DNA of 64,000 nt from contig NC_049979.1 in NCBI RefSeq assembly GCF_000003815.2, forward strand, positions 34,942,600 through 35,006,599, written 5' to 3'. Positions 24,001-34,839 of this stretch are shown here, in pieces (position 1 is the first letter of the stretch; every line of letters begins with the position of its first letter). The stretch is from Branchiostoma floridae. Taxonomy: Eukaryota; Chordata; Leptocardii; Amphioxiformes; Branchiostomatidae. The position numbers and the translations under genes were made by a program. The notes below the pieces were generated by a model. It was not told the DNA's origin, searched no databases, and saw only the letters and a program-made list of their open reading frames with translations.

Positions 24001-26088
24001 TGCAGCCATTGTTTGATCCTTACAGACATTTGCTCTTAGCACATTAAACACTCTAATCTGTACTACTTGCAGTTTTCGAATCTGACATGTTGGCCACATT
24101 ATTTAAGACTGATCATAGAAATTGTTGCCTCACTTATTTAAGAATTGAGAAATTCGATACCAAATTTGCATAATGTTAAATGATGTGAATTCTACCCTTG
24201 TGACATTTCGTGGCTATGTTAAGTTGGATATTATCAGACATAAATCATGCAAATAAGGGTCTCATATACATAATTTATGACAAAATGCTACATCTACGTA
24301 AGTACTAGTTATGAGAAATTCTACAACAGCTTTCTTTGGTAAGACTTTCGTACATACTATTTTTATTTATCCAGAGAGGATGAAATAAGTAAATCAGATG
24401 ACATGATGAGGATTTTATCATAAATGAGCAACATTTATAATAAATGGGTCACTTGTCGTTCATAAGAAACCACCCTTTTTTAAAGCAGTATCTGAAATAT
24501 TCATCGCGTAAAACGATCTTCATCGATAGGACAGGAATAGTGAAACACACCAACAATCTATAATACATATGAACAATAAAACCAACATACCTTTTTCCAT
24601 TTATAATTGGATTATTTAATCCCCCCCCCCCCCCAGACTAATATAAGATATTACAAGAAGACACTCACCGTTTTTCAAATCTTTTCAAACTTTCTGCCAT
24701 TTCTTTCTGCTTATTTGCCAGTTCCCATGGAGACAAGTAGTGTGATGGTCTCTGCCCGTCACAATTACAGGGTGTCTCTCTATACGTATTGGGAGCAAAA
24801 CATTTTAGACTCTAGGACGCACCAATTTGACTTTGATGGCCTTGGATTTATTTATTTCAAGTAAATGAATGAATGAAGCAAGTTGGTGGGCAAACTATAT
24901 AAGAAACAGACACCCTAGAACCAAATTCTATAACGGGACTTACGGGAGCCAAACAAATATTTTCCCGTAGTCGACCCAGCTGTAGGCCACGCTTATCTCT
25001 CATGACGACCATTTCACGACCAGTAACGTTACATGGCAACATGTCACGCTCTTAGCCAACGCAACGAAGAAGCCATAGGTTTAGATCGTGCCGCAAACTG
25101 AACAAAATAACTCTACGAAATTCACAACTGTCGTTCTGTTTCGTTTTGTATTTGTCTCTATATTACCTTAGAATCGTAAGTTATGTGTGCTCGCCACTAC
25201 TTACGTGTCTATACCTAGTATTTCTACAGTTACCACCACTGCAAGTACGGGGGTTTGCTTAATTGTAAACACCAGGAGGACGCTGTGAAGGAGCGTGGCA
25301 ACATGTGATTAACTCACGACTTTCTCACAACCGAGTTTCGGAATGCTTTCGGACATTTTCCCAACCACCACGACACACATAGGCCTTCTCAACTGAATTG
25401 CTCCAAAGTACCTAATAATGAAGACGTCAATAGCAAATTTAAACAAAAACCCTGGAGTTACTTACTCTTCTGTCGGAATGTCTACCTCTTCCAGACGCAG
25501 GTAGCGTAGGATCGTTTTGACTTCGTACCCCGACGGAGCTTGTACAGCACCCGGGTCACTTTTAGCTACTGAGTCGGCTGTCAGGTTGAACTTGAACAAA
25601 TAGTTGCCACATAAGCTGTGTGTGTGGCGGTGTGCAACAAAGTTAGAATGAATGGTAGATGAATGAATGAATAATTAATGAATACCGTCATTGTAACTGG
25701 GTGTAGTAGAAATCGTTTTGAACTAGATCTAGATAGTGTCCACAGAAAATAACGTGCAAATTTGTGTGATGAGTCAGAAAACACCTGGTCATGTAGTTTT
25801 CTTGAATACTGTTCAAAATTGCCATCAAGGTAAGAGAGCATATCGGGATAAATCCATTTTTGATAAGTAAAACAGGCACTATTCTTATTGACCAACCGTA
25901 TTCGAGTAGTCAGGAAAATAGACATCTCGTTTGTAACGCTCCATTCCACCACGAAACTAATTTTACTTAAGCTTTGTAGTTAAGCATACAAAAAACATTT
26001 GCAAGAAGGGGAGGGTGCACGACACTTACCAGCCAACGAAAAATAGAAGAACGCTTCGGAAAAGCCGTGATATTTGATCTGGACTCAT
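18014..26088 (-). CDS. B4GALNT1-like: Gene B: beta-1,4-N-acetylgalactosaminyltransferase (B4GALNT1/2-like, GT12), complete, 518 aa
   Basis: Coding exons: 26,088-26,030; 25,615-25,466; 24,779-24,669; 23,198-23,092; 22,561-22,506; 21,608-21,428; 20,672-20,586; 20,409-20,219; 19,697-19,557; 19,309-19,180; 18,758-18,651; 18,249-18,014 (TAA). They total 1,557 bp, in frame, and junction codons are restored each time. The N-terminus MSPDQISRLFRSVLLFFVG is a short cytosolic tail plus anchor. Residues about 71-106 hold the TPCNC and SPWELANKQ region, 162-221 the LNRQLQYIVY stem domain, and 251-314 VTVVVKTFYRYSNLKRL with MVIADD. GYFAGRN comes next, then the DXD motif YTDDD (D336-338), which binds metal and UDP-sugar in this fold. 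Then come HICLRHQ, EIPGFPGC and NFFIAST, with a Lys-rich C-terminus. Length is close to human B4GALNT1 (533). The role is GalNAc transfer in the Golgi; B4GALNT1 versus B4GALNT2 activity is undecided. Confidence 0.9.
18429..18612. repeat. Palindromic minisatellite in intron 12 of gene B
   Basis: About five degenerate units are built on CAGCACTGG...CCAGTGCTG. Examples are AACTAGTGCTGGAAC, TTCAGCACTGGAACAG, TTCAGCACTGGGAAACCAGT and TGCCCAGTGCTGAGG. The unit is itself an inverted repeat, so the array can fold into hairpins. Gene C has no such array in its much shorter intron 12. Confidence 0.7.
20094..20252 (-). repeat. Triplicated 3' end and splice donor of exon 9 in gene B
   Basis: Three tandem copies of about 50-57 bp each carry an exon-9 terminal piece (FRMPEKT-like) and the following donor: GTACGTCA, GTATGTCA and GTACGTCA. 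Only the first copy met by the transcript (exon end at 20,219) continues the frame into exon 10. Reading on leads to a stop near 20,200. Gene C has a single copy. Confidence 0.75.
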
Positions 26089-27563
26089 GTTGACGATATG
26101 CCTGTATATGGTTAACATAAAAAAAAAAGAAACAAGGACATTTTGCAGAAAAGGTAATCTGATACTTTTACTGAAATAATTGGTTAGGTTAGGATAAAGC
26201 CATAGCAGAGGGTATTGAGGGTTTGGTGCAAAATCGTCAAGACCCCATGTTCTTTATGGTCAAATAGTTTATTATTTGGCAGGAGTGGAGAAAAAATACT
26301 ACTCATTCCAATTCCTCACTCTTAACGATCATTACGATAATATTTCTACAATAAACTCATACATTTCTGAATTGACAAAATATTGTCCAGAACCAACATG
26401 TATCAGATGTCTAATAGTACGGACGTTTTTTACATGATGCAGCGACAAGTGCCTGCTTTTAGAATAGCTTTACAAAAACTAAGAATACTCTTTAGATTAG
26501 AAAAATTAAGCAAAAGCTTGTCCATCATGAATACATTTATAGGGAACACCTATGAATTCAACAGTCAATATTCCAGATTTGTTTGGGCAGCATAACTCAA
26601 GAACCTCTAGATGGGTTACGATGATATTTGGTATGTAGGCAAGTGTTGGGAAGACAAAGGTCAATTTTGGGCCCCCTGGTATGTGACCTTAGTACTGCAG
26701 CAGAAATTTTGATTTTGTATCTTTTGACCTGGATGTGCTATGGTCTTGATTTCTTTTGTGGGATATAACTTGTGACGTAAAGAATACGTGGTGTACCTTC
26801 GCCCCCCTAGCATGTTGCTCTAGAACTGCAGGGGCTTTTTCGTCAAAATCTTCTAAGGAGGATAACTGAACGAGGGAACGACAGATTTGAATATTTGGTA
26901 TGTAGGTACCTTAGACCGAGATGTACATCATTAACTGCAAATCATGCAAACTGGCACTCAATTTGTATATGTAATGACGAAAATCTATACTTGTAATGTT
27001 TTCCATTATAGGACTCAAACACTTGTAATACATGTAGTTTGTGCCAAGTTAAACATTATCAGATACCAGTTATGCAAATAAGCCCGTAATTTGCATTATT
27101 AATTTAAAGGTGCCAGAATTCATCTCGCCCTCCATTGATATGGAAAGTCCGATATACAAATGAACAAATGAACAAATTCTTCTGAGTGGTAAATGATTGG
27201 ACAATCAACACTGTGACCAGTGTAAGTTATTGAAAGGTCCCTAGGTGTACATAACCAAGCATAGATTATGTACACATGGAAGCCATTTCTATGATCAGAC
27301 TATTTCATGGAAATATGATGTCTCCAAACTCTTGTTCTCTCTGCAGTTGTGAATGCTATGATAGTCGGGTATACTATAGTTTTGTGCGAACATATTCTGA
27401 AAATTATCAAGCCATGCACTTTCGGTTACCACCCCACCCCACCCACCCATTATTAAAGTAGACCCAGTAAAAGTCACTGTTCCCCACCGGTACCCTGTAC
27501 ACAAGTAAAAAGACATATACACAAAGATCAACCGACGTGATTATGATTCGGGATAATACTCAC

Positions 27564-27734
27564 TATGTACAACGCTGCTTCCCTCCGGTCTTCACTGTTT
27601 GAGAAATGTGGAGGTTCCCTTGATTAACTCCAAATTCATTCAGACTTCTGACCCAAAATACGCAGCACGTCTCTCTTGGTGAGCCGTGCTGAGTTCGGCC
27701 TAGAGTATTCTGAAGTCTGGCAGTCGCTTATATC
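27564..27734 (-). promoter_or_regulatory. Gene B core promoter and untranslated exon 1
   Basis: The TATA-like word GATATAAG is at 27,734-27,727 on the minus strand. Downstream come CCAGACTTCAGAATACTC and TAGGCCGAACTCAGCACGG. The exon closes with donor A|GTGAGTATTA (exon edge 27,564). The layout is identical in gene C and recognisable in gene A. No ATG of the main frame lies in the exon; translation starts in exon 2. Confidence 0.65.
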
Positions 27735-28566
27735 AAACATTGGGTAGGGCAGACGTAGCGCTTCGCTTTTCCGTGATCATTATCTTACAGACAACATCCT
27801 GCATCCTGATTGAACCGGCACGGTATGATATCAATGAAGGGGTCAGTGGCCGTGTGGTTGCAACGTGTTGTTTCTGTTTTTTCAATTTGGCGAACGCGTC
27901 AACGAAATGATCCCGAATATCCATCAAAATAATTAACACTAATCAACAATCAAACATACTTGAAAATAAAGGTACATGTACATAGCGACAGTTAATTGTG
28001 CCGTGTTTTTCCGGCCGGTATTTTTACCCCCTCCCAACCACGCGCCCGTTCACCGTGTAATTCCGCGGCGTGTTACAATTACAATATTGCGCTTTTAGCA
28101 GGACAAGAGTGGCAGACAAGTTACACAGAAGAAGTGGCAAGGGTAACCTATAACAGCAACATGTAACTGGAGAAAATGATGCGTTGACAATTTGTCAAAT
28201 CAGTATGGCTAGAGAAATCGTCGTAAACGTACCGGTATTATGATAATAGCTGTTACATTTGTTGTTGTTTTGTATAGGCAGGGCTGTGAGCTCCGCGTAG
28301 CCGGTATTGTTTTGGGTACGTGTCATTGCAATGATATGAGCTTTGAAGCATTGTATTCCGACGGGAAAATATAGCATCACAGTTGATGTCAAAACATTTT
28401 TGATATTTTTCTTTCATATGCAGTCTCTGAACATCCATGAATACTTGTGAGAGGGGGGAGGGGGAGGGAGAAACATTCTGAGTGCACGTACGGCGAATTT
28501 ATTTCATTGCATGTTCACTCTGGCCGTTGTTGTTTTCGTCTTTTTCCCCATCCTTGATTAGCACCT
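27735..28566. other. Upstream region of gene B conserved in unit C
   Basis: This stretch aligns with 48,196-49,030 with few changes. Shared words are GCTTCGCTTTTCCGTGATCA, GTTAATTGTGCCGTGTTTTT, CGCGGCGTGTT and AGAAGTGGCAAGGGTAACC. A 65-codon frame on the minus strand (28,392-28,195) is kept in C, but I see no splice signals or known protein, so I do not call it a gene. Confidence 0.5.
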
Positions 28567-28928
28567 ACAGTCAAACCTGTATTAGGGGCCACCTCTACAG
28601 AGGGGCCACCTGTCCATAGTGGCCACTTTTTGTCGGTCCCTTGGGTATTTTATCTACAAGTTACCACCTCTATACAGAGGCCACCTGTCTATACAGTCAA
28701 ACCTGTATTAGGGGCCACCTCTACAGAGGGGCCACCTGTCCATAGTGGCCACTTTTTGTCGGTCCCTTTGGGTATTTTATCTGCAAATTACCACCTCTAT
28801 ACAGAGGCCACCTGTCTATAGTGACCAAATTTGTCCGGTCCCTTGAGTGGCCGCTATAGACAGGTTTGACTGTAGTGACCAAATTTGTCCGGTCCCTTGA
28901 GTGGCCGCTATAGACAGGCTTGACTGTA
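28567..28928. mobile_element. CAGTCAAACCTG-type MITE with doubled ends
   Basis: The left terminus ACAGTCAAACCTGTATTAGG occurs at 28,567 and again at 28,695. The right terminus GACAGG(T/C)TTGACTGTA ends at 28,874 and 28,928. Inner words GGCCACCTCTACAGAGG and TTTGTCGGTCCCTT repeat. Unit C lacks it: CTTGATTAGCACC runs on uninterrupted into other DNA. A diverged relative is at 56,808-57,297. Confidence 0.7.
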
Positions 28929-29093
28929 GATTGATTATTCTGTCCTGTTCTATCTAAGAACACCTGTCACAACTGACAGCTCTGTTAAGAGAAATAAACA
29001 AGAATGATAGTAGCACTGCAGTCAGCCATGAACCATCTATGCTATATAATATAGGCTGTACATTCAATGAGAAATAAATAGAAGTAAATAATT

Positions 29094-29700
29094 CAGTGTT
29101 CTCGCCAGGCCTTTTCAGCATTACGGCCCGCTACACTGTGGGCTGGAAAAACGATGCTGTAAAGAGCCCGCTACGCTGTATTTTCACCCAGCGTAGCGGC
29201 AAAAATAAATGGGGAGGAAATGAAAAATATCGTAGTAAAAATGCAAAAGCACGCGCCAAGCACGCGCCTTCGCTGTTTCAGGAAGTTATCAGCTCTATTA
29301 AAGGGAGATGTACCGCTGTTTCGCAGCCCCTCCCACCCAGGACCGCCCTTGCGTTCGCGCGAAATAGGCCTCGCCGCCGCACGTGATCAGGGGGTGGGAT
29401 CGCTCCCCGGAACAGCCAATATGTATAAGATTTCCCGCGAATCTCCTTATTTGGAGAGCGGGGTTGATCAAAACAGAGGCTGTTTAGTTGTGTCATTTCT
29501 TTTTCAGTTCGGAAAAGAGAATCAATTCTTTCTGACATATTTCTAGAGGAGATCGGGTCGCGTTCCCAAATTTCCTGTTCTATAATTTGAAGCTCTTTGG
29601 TTCGGCAACGTAGAAATAAAAAACAAGTTTTTGTGTAAAACCCGGGGTGTTTATTTTACGTGGCAAGTCTCGCCCTGCCCACAGACGGCCGCCGGCTTTC
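29094..29700. other. GC-rich block, possible promoter or solo LTR
   Basis: It starts with the hAT-like terminus CAGTGTTCTCGCCAGG, then short inverted GCCCGCTAC(A/G)CTGT repeats. Next is a CpG-rich stretch (29,330-29,400), TATA-like TGTATAAGA at 29,421 and AATAAA at 29,615. The order could fit an LTR or a small transcription unit, but I recognise no protein and no flanking duplication. Confidence 0.25.
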
Positions 29701-30400
29701 TTGTGGCACCTTTCGCCGACTTATCAAAGGACGCCGGCAATCAAACGCGGCTAGCCGTTGGTTAGAGTTTCAAACAGTCATATGTCGTTTCCACAAAATA
29801 TTTATTAGACTGTAACATTTAGTCCCACATGTTTTATAGAGTAGAATCTGACGGGAAACAGCGGTTTCGCCGGGTATTTTTCTTGAAATATGTCCGTGGA
29901 GAAATCTTCTGATTGCGAGGCGGCGACGTAGGGATATAAGGCCGTCAACATTAACAACAGTCGCACGGCACGGCGATGTTTCGCGATTCATTCAGCCAAC
30001 GGGGCGCACTATCACTCAGCCAGCCGGTGTGTTGCTTGATTTTTCTAACCGTGCGTGTTGCTTGATTTTTCAGCAGCCATTAATTTAGGCGTAAGCTTTT
30101 TTTTTTGCTCATTTTTTTTATTGGCGAGCCGTGCGACCGTCATTTCAAAAAAAGTTAAAATTACGGTCGCAATGCGAGTAAATCTAGTCGCAGACCCTCT
30201 CCTTCTTGCCGCGGCGCTGATACTGGTGTAGTTTATTCTGGTGTTGATACATTCAACATTAAGCTCTATTTCTTTACCAAAACATGCACATAAATGCAGA
30301 ACATAAAATCCCAAAGGTAGGTTTTGGTCGCAAGACGAAAGTATTCTTATATTAAATGGGTGTTTAAAAAGTAGAAAGGACAACTGAAAAAAAAAATTCT

Positions 30401-30471
30401 CCCGCCTGGGACTCGAACCAGGAATTTGAGTTATGCGGATGCACTCAGACCACTCGGCTGTTGTATCCAAC
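30401..30471 (-). repeat. tRNA-like SINE head
   Basis: The minus strand reads ACAGCCGAGTGGTCTGAGTG (A box) and CCTGGTTCGAGTCCCAGG (B box inside a good T-arm), followed at once by a T10 Pol III terminator. The acceptor stem does not pair well, so a functional tRNA is unlikely. Sequence after the T-run (AGTTGTCCTTTCTAC... TTCTGCAT) recurs after the tRNA-like head at 50,122, which points to one SINE-like family. Confidence 0.5.
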
Positions 30472-30489
30472 TTTCGTCAGTATCTAACT

Positions 30490-31560
30490 TTCGTAATATG
30501 CCGAATCCTGGATATCCAGGAATCGTCCTGAGCAGAAGGACGATTCCTGGATATCCAGAAGTCGTCGCAAACAGGACGTTTCCTGGATAGACGACGGTGT
30601 TTATCCAGAACGTGTACGTGGGGGTGGAGCTTCCTGTTTTCGAGGGAGGAGACTATGCGGAGGGCGGGGGCATGTTTTCGTCAGAAAGCCGCTATCTTTG
30701 TATCTCCCAGCAAGAAGATCGTGTAGTTTATTCTGTTGATCCTGGTGTTACAGAACTTAAACGAATGTTGATAATGATATTTTGATCATTACATGTTACT
30801 TACGTATCAGGCCCAAAATTCTTTTTGCGTAATGAATTAACAAATGGCAGTCAAGATGGGATAAAGTTACTGTTGTTTTCCGTATAGCCACACATTCACG
30901 GTAACGTGTTAATAGCATCCAGATGGCGTCCCTTTGTCACACAAGGCCTGGTCCACATCCTGGATATCCAGGAAACGGCTTGAACAGGAGGACGAATCCT
31001 GGATATCCAGAAAACGGCTTGAACAGGCTCAGGACGAATCCTGGATATCCAGAAAACGGCCTGAACAGGAGGACGATTCCTGGATATCCAGAAAACGGCC
31101 TGAACGCCTGACGAAAATAAGGAATTCTCCCGCCATTTTTGATTTGCGAGCAAGCGGTCACTGTGGGTCACGCACGCACCGATGGTATCCTGCACCGCGG
31201 GTGTCCCGTAATATTCTGAACACATGTCTAAAGACAACCGTTGTCCACAACGATAGACAATAACAGTCGCACGACTATATATGTGTTGTGTGTTTGAAGT
31301 TGTTTTTCGTGTAGCGTCACATTCTATTTACGTGTTAGTAGCATTCAGATGACGTCCTATCATGGGGAGGGCAGCGGTCACTTCCGGGTTTTAATCTCTC
31401 GCAACTTGAGTCTGTCGAGGTCTCACGAGGTCGACCCATATATGGAAACATGGGCGTGCATAATAATGTTTTCTGTCCTGTCAATGACCATGATTGACGG
31501 CACCGGAAGTACGAATCCTGGATATCTAGTTTTCGTAAGGTTTTTGGACGATTCCTGGAG
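30490..31560. repeat. Minisatellite and scattered copies of the palindrome CCTGGATATCCAGG
   Basis: The 14-bp palindrome or one-base variants occur at about 30,508, 30,546, 30,957, 30,992, 31,039, 31,078 and (decayed) 31,516. From 30,957 to 31,106 four units of about 35-47 bp repeat in tandem as TCCTGGATATCCAG, AAAACGGC(T/C)TGAACAGG, AGGACGA. Open frames there, such as NPGYPENGLNR repeats, are by-products of the repeat. Confidence 0.75.
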
Positions 31561-31756
31561 CCGCCGAAAAGTAGATGTGACATCGGCCACGTACCGCACA
31601 ACTAAAACTTGAAACTTTTAACAGGTATGTATTGCATAGCTTGAACAGCGCCCTCAAGCGATCCATTGCTTCTCTCCAGGCTTCTCGTAGCATGACCGGG
31701 CTTGCGGACACCGGACACCTTTCATGCATCCAGCCTATCTGAGACCGGTATCAAAA

Positions 31757-31781
31757 CCATGCGGCGCAGTGCGCCGCATGG
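31757..31781. other. Perfect 12-bp-arm hairpin
   Basis: CCATGCGGCGCA, then G, then TGCGCCGCATGG. The arms match without a mismatch. It lies 12 bp from a tRNA-like head. It may be a stem of a transposon end or an RNA hairpin; no poly-T follows directly. Confidence 0.5.
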
Positions 31782-31792
31782 TAAAAAGTGTA

Positions 31793-31872
31793 CCTCTTCG
31801 GATTCGAACCCGGGTCGATCCAGCAACAAAAGCGTACAAATCAGATGCTTTGACGATTCGGCCAATAGGCGC
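31793..31872 (-). repeat. tRNA-like SINE head
   Basis: The minus strand has TTGGCCGAATCGTCAAAGC (A-box-like), a long variable region with CTTTTGTTGCTGGATC, then CCCGGGTTCGAATCCG (B box). A related head with CGCTTTTGTTGCTGGATTG lies in the opposite orientation at 50,122-50,211 in unit C. Confidence 0.5.
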
Positions 31873-32275
31873 ATAACTACAGTCAGGGGCTTTTAACAGG
31901 TATACAAATGTATTGCAACAGGTCCGTTCATAATTTCCAAGCTTCCAAGGTCCAATTTTCTGAAGATAAATACATTTGTGTGAAAAATTAGCGATGTCGT
32001 TCGTTCCATAGCGGGCAACTTCTTCCTAGAGCGCCTGCTTGGTTTGCTTGAAGGCATGGCCGATTGGCTGACGCCCGAGATTTTCGCTGCCATAATGAAA
32101 ACGATGCCGAGTTCCATTTCGTGTCCTGTGCGTTGATAGGTTCACTTCCGACGTATCCCCAAGAAAGTCAGATTTTAGCCAATCAAAAAGCTGGAAACGT
32201 AGACTGCATGTTAAATCTTCCATTTTTTCTGAGTTTCGATTGGTCTGGTTGGAATATGCAAATATCTGTAGAGAT
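31795..32275. other. Segment inverted relative to unit C
   Basis: This block corresponds to the reverse complement of about 49,735-50,215. GCGATGTCGTTCGTTCCAT faces ATGGAACGAACGATATC, and TGCAAATATCTG faces CAGACATTTGCA. Sequence to the right, from GAGTGGGATCGTAAACCATG, is in the same orientation in both units. Confidence 0.65.
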
Positions 32276-33800
32276 GCTATATGTTTCTCCTTCGGGAAAC
32301 ATGATGAGTGGGATCGTAAACCATGGATCCTGGTTCGACCCGGGTTCGAGTCCGCGGAGGGAAACAAGTGCTTCTGAAAAAAGCTGCCATTTTCGCCTTC
32401 TAAAAGGATTTTTAGTGGTGGTCAGTTGAGGAGTACATCATGATGGGATGCAATGTATGGAAGATGTAAAGTTGTTAATAAAGATGAAGTTATTTGTACA
32501 AGGCCTGATTTTGTAGTGGAAAAATTTTTTCGTGTGTAAAGATAAGTACATTTTGTGTCAAATATGACAATTTTGATAACCTGAAGATTGAGAAAACGTA
32601 GAAACAGACTTGTTTTAATTTAAGTAACATTATCTTCTGTTTTAGCCTACGTCACTTAAACATTCATTGTGGATGTTTGAAAATAAAAATAAAGAAATCC
32701 CCAACCTGGGTTTCCATGCTCTGGTCACAAGGCGAAAGAGTTGTGTACTCACTAAGTATATAAAATGAAACAAGAAACCATTCGAAAAAAAAAAAAATCT
32801 GGCCGCATATTTTAGAAAAAAAACTAGATGTTAAACAAAATCACATGAAAAGTAAAGGTCAAAGTCTTGAATTGGTCTCTTTCTATCAAAAGACATTATA
32901 TGGGATTTGTCGAGCACAGAAAAAAAACTATGTCATAACTGGGATACGATCCCATGCCTGCGGAATCTGACTGCGTTTAGAACGCAAAAACCCTACCATT
33001 AGACCGCTCGGCCATCGTGGAACAGATGCTACCATATGGTTTAGAAGGGTTCTATAAAGGGCTACGTTAAATTGACCTACTAGGATTGATGACTGCTTCT
33101 ATCAAGATTCCTCACAGGAACTTGCGGCCCCCTGCATCTAAGGAGTGAAGACAGATCTACGACTGAGCTACGGAACCTGGGATACCAGTTTCGCGATTTT
33201 CATGTTACATATATAGAATGGTTTCGCCTACGTCACGGCAACGTATCGGGCACGGAAATACATTCGTGCGGATCGGACAATATAAAAACGGCTGTAAAAT
33301 GTAGATTTTAAAGCTCGTCTTTTTTAGGTAAATTACAATGATTGTAGATACTGTGTGCTTTTGTATGTGTAAAAATTAAAGCAAACATGGCAGAGCAAGT
33401 AAAAAAAAAACACGGGCAGAAGAGGAGCCAATATGTTATACACATGTATATGTATTATGCATGGGGTTTAAACACAGGTAATTGGTTTTTAACATGCACT
33501 TTTCATTTCATTTTTTCTATTTCATTTCATTATTTCATTTTTTCTATCAAAGCATATTGAGTAACTGCATGGCATAGATTTATAATACGCCAACCAGAAT
33601 GGAAGGTGAACATGGTCTTTGTATATATTACATGTTTTCACATGGTATGTTAGTCGACGAACCAGCAAACCATGGATGTTTTCGGTTGTAATTTCAATCA
33701 GAACATAAAAACCCACCAAAACCTTTGACTTTCTGTTCTGCATTTGTGGGCATGTTTTAATAAAGAAACAGAGCTTGCAGGTGAATGTATATAACCACAC
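32276..33800. other. Spacer B, duplicated at 50,340-51,873; tRNA-like pieces only
   Basis: This stretch aligns with unit C throughout. It holds a tRNA-like 3' half with tandem GGTTCGACCC/GGTTCGAGTCC words at 32,330-32,356. The tRNA-like sequence at 32,932-33,020 is listed separately. No coding region is supported. Confidence 0.5.
32932..33020 (-). repeat. tRNA(Leu)-like pseudogene or SINE head
   Basis: The minus strand has CACGATGGCCGAGCGGTCTA, a TTTGCGTTCTAAACGCAGT anticodon-like hairpin, a variable arm and GGGATCGTATCCC in place of a B box. A T8 terminator follows. The acceptor ends are not complementary. The unit C copy (50,981-51,061) keeps a better B box, GGGATCGAATCCC, but has lost part of the hairpin. 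Confidence 0.5.
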
Positions 33801-34115
33801 TAGTAATCAGTGCCGCGGCAAGAGGAGGCGGGGGTGGATTCGCGTAATCAAAAAGTTGCTGCGATGAAAATCTAGCGGTCGACTAGTGACCGTTAAAACC
33901 GCTGGGAAGCATTCTGCATTTTCACAAAAATGTTGCCTCTCTAGTATTCTTTCTATATCTCCTGAAATCATATGTGGTTTATGTCTCGTGGTTGATTGAT
34001 CAGCATATCTCTATACAGATGACCACCACTCTTTAGTGGTCACCTGTCTATAGTGGCCAAGAAGTCACAATTTGATTCCAGAAAAATAGTTTTATTCCGG
34101 ACTGCGGGCCAATAA

Positions 34116-34352
34116 GTACATTTACGATTGGCTGTAAAACTTTGTAGAAATTACTATAAAGTCTGCTCTACTTCACTCTTGTTATTTTCTTCCACTTGCA
34201 AGCGCCAAAACGTGTGAATGTCTGATAATCTGTTAATTTTCTAATCGGTCCAACATCCGGTCCACCTAATTTATTTAGGTCCGGTTTATCTGGACCGGTC
34301 CAATAAGAAAAACCGGTTTTGTACCGGTACGCTGTACCGATACCCAGCCCTA
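34116..34352 (+). mobile_element. hAT-like element, right part only
   Basis: It matches 40,805-41,044 in unit C: ACGATTGGCTGTAAAACTT, CTTCACTCTTGTTATTTTCT and AACCGGTTTTGTACCGGTAC, and ends TACCGATACCCAGCCCTA. The left terminus is missing. It starts exactly where alignment between units B and C ends (34,112), so it borders a duplication breakpoint. Confidence 0.65.
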
Positions 34353-34389
34353 GTTTTTATAATGGAAAATGTGTAGTGGTCGATGGGGT

Positions 34390-34581
34390 CTTACCCAGCT
34401 GAGCCACCAGAAAGTGCCACGGGCTCGGTGATGCATGACGTAAACAAGGCACTGGCGTTGTTTTCTTGGCGCGGGCTCGCTTCGATCGCAAGTCCACTTT
34501 CCCAGGCTTGTTAGGCTGTTTGGAGGGGGAGATTTGGAGTCTGTATTCGTCGTAATTCGTTGTGTTAGTTTTTAGGATCAT
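34390..34581 (-). CDS. Weak candidate first coding exon
   Basis: The minus strand opens with ATG at 34,581 and stays open for about 62 codons (contains SKQPNKPGKVDLRSKRARAKK) up to the consensus donor CTGG|GTAAGA at about 34,394. CpG-rich DNA (GCGCGCGTCGTCTCC) lies upstream. I do not recognise the peptide and see no second exon. The basic Lys/Arg stretch could belong to a transposon protein. It may be chance. Confidence 0.2.
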
Positions 34582-34739
34582 CTTGTATTACGTTTTTTGG
34601 TTTGGTACAGTACTGGTTTTAACGGAATTACTAGTTTTTTGTTCACCGCGCGCGTCGTCTCCCCTCGAATATTGTTTGGAGCGTGTTGGAATGTGGTTTA
34701 AATCATCGCTTTTCAGTCACTAAAGTTCTAATCTGTTCA

Positions 34740-34839
34740 NNNNNNNNNNNNNNNNNNNNNNNNNNNNNNNNNNNNNNNNNNNNNNNNNNNNNNNNNNNNN
34801 NNNNNNNNNNNNNNNNNNNNNNNNNNNNNNNNNNNNNNN
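34740..34839. other. Assembly gap (100 N)
   Basis: This is a run of exactly 100 N, probably a placeholder of unknown size, in the B/C spacer. Confidence 0.95.

Noticed and set aside
28195..28392. 65-codon minus-strand frame conserved at 48,660-48,857
   Set aside because: Conservation is explained by the recent unit duplication; no splice sites, domain or codon signal was seen.
30896..31263. Open frames with NPGYPENGLNR repeats
   Set aside because: They arise from the CCTGGATATCCAGG minisatellite and are open in several frames on both strands.
32932..33020. Functional tRNA(Leu) gene
   Set aside because: The acceptor stem does not pair, the B box is altered in one copy and the anticodon arm is deleted in the other.
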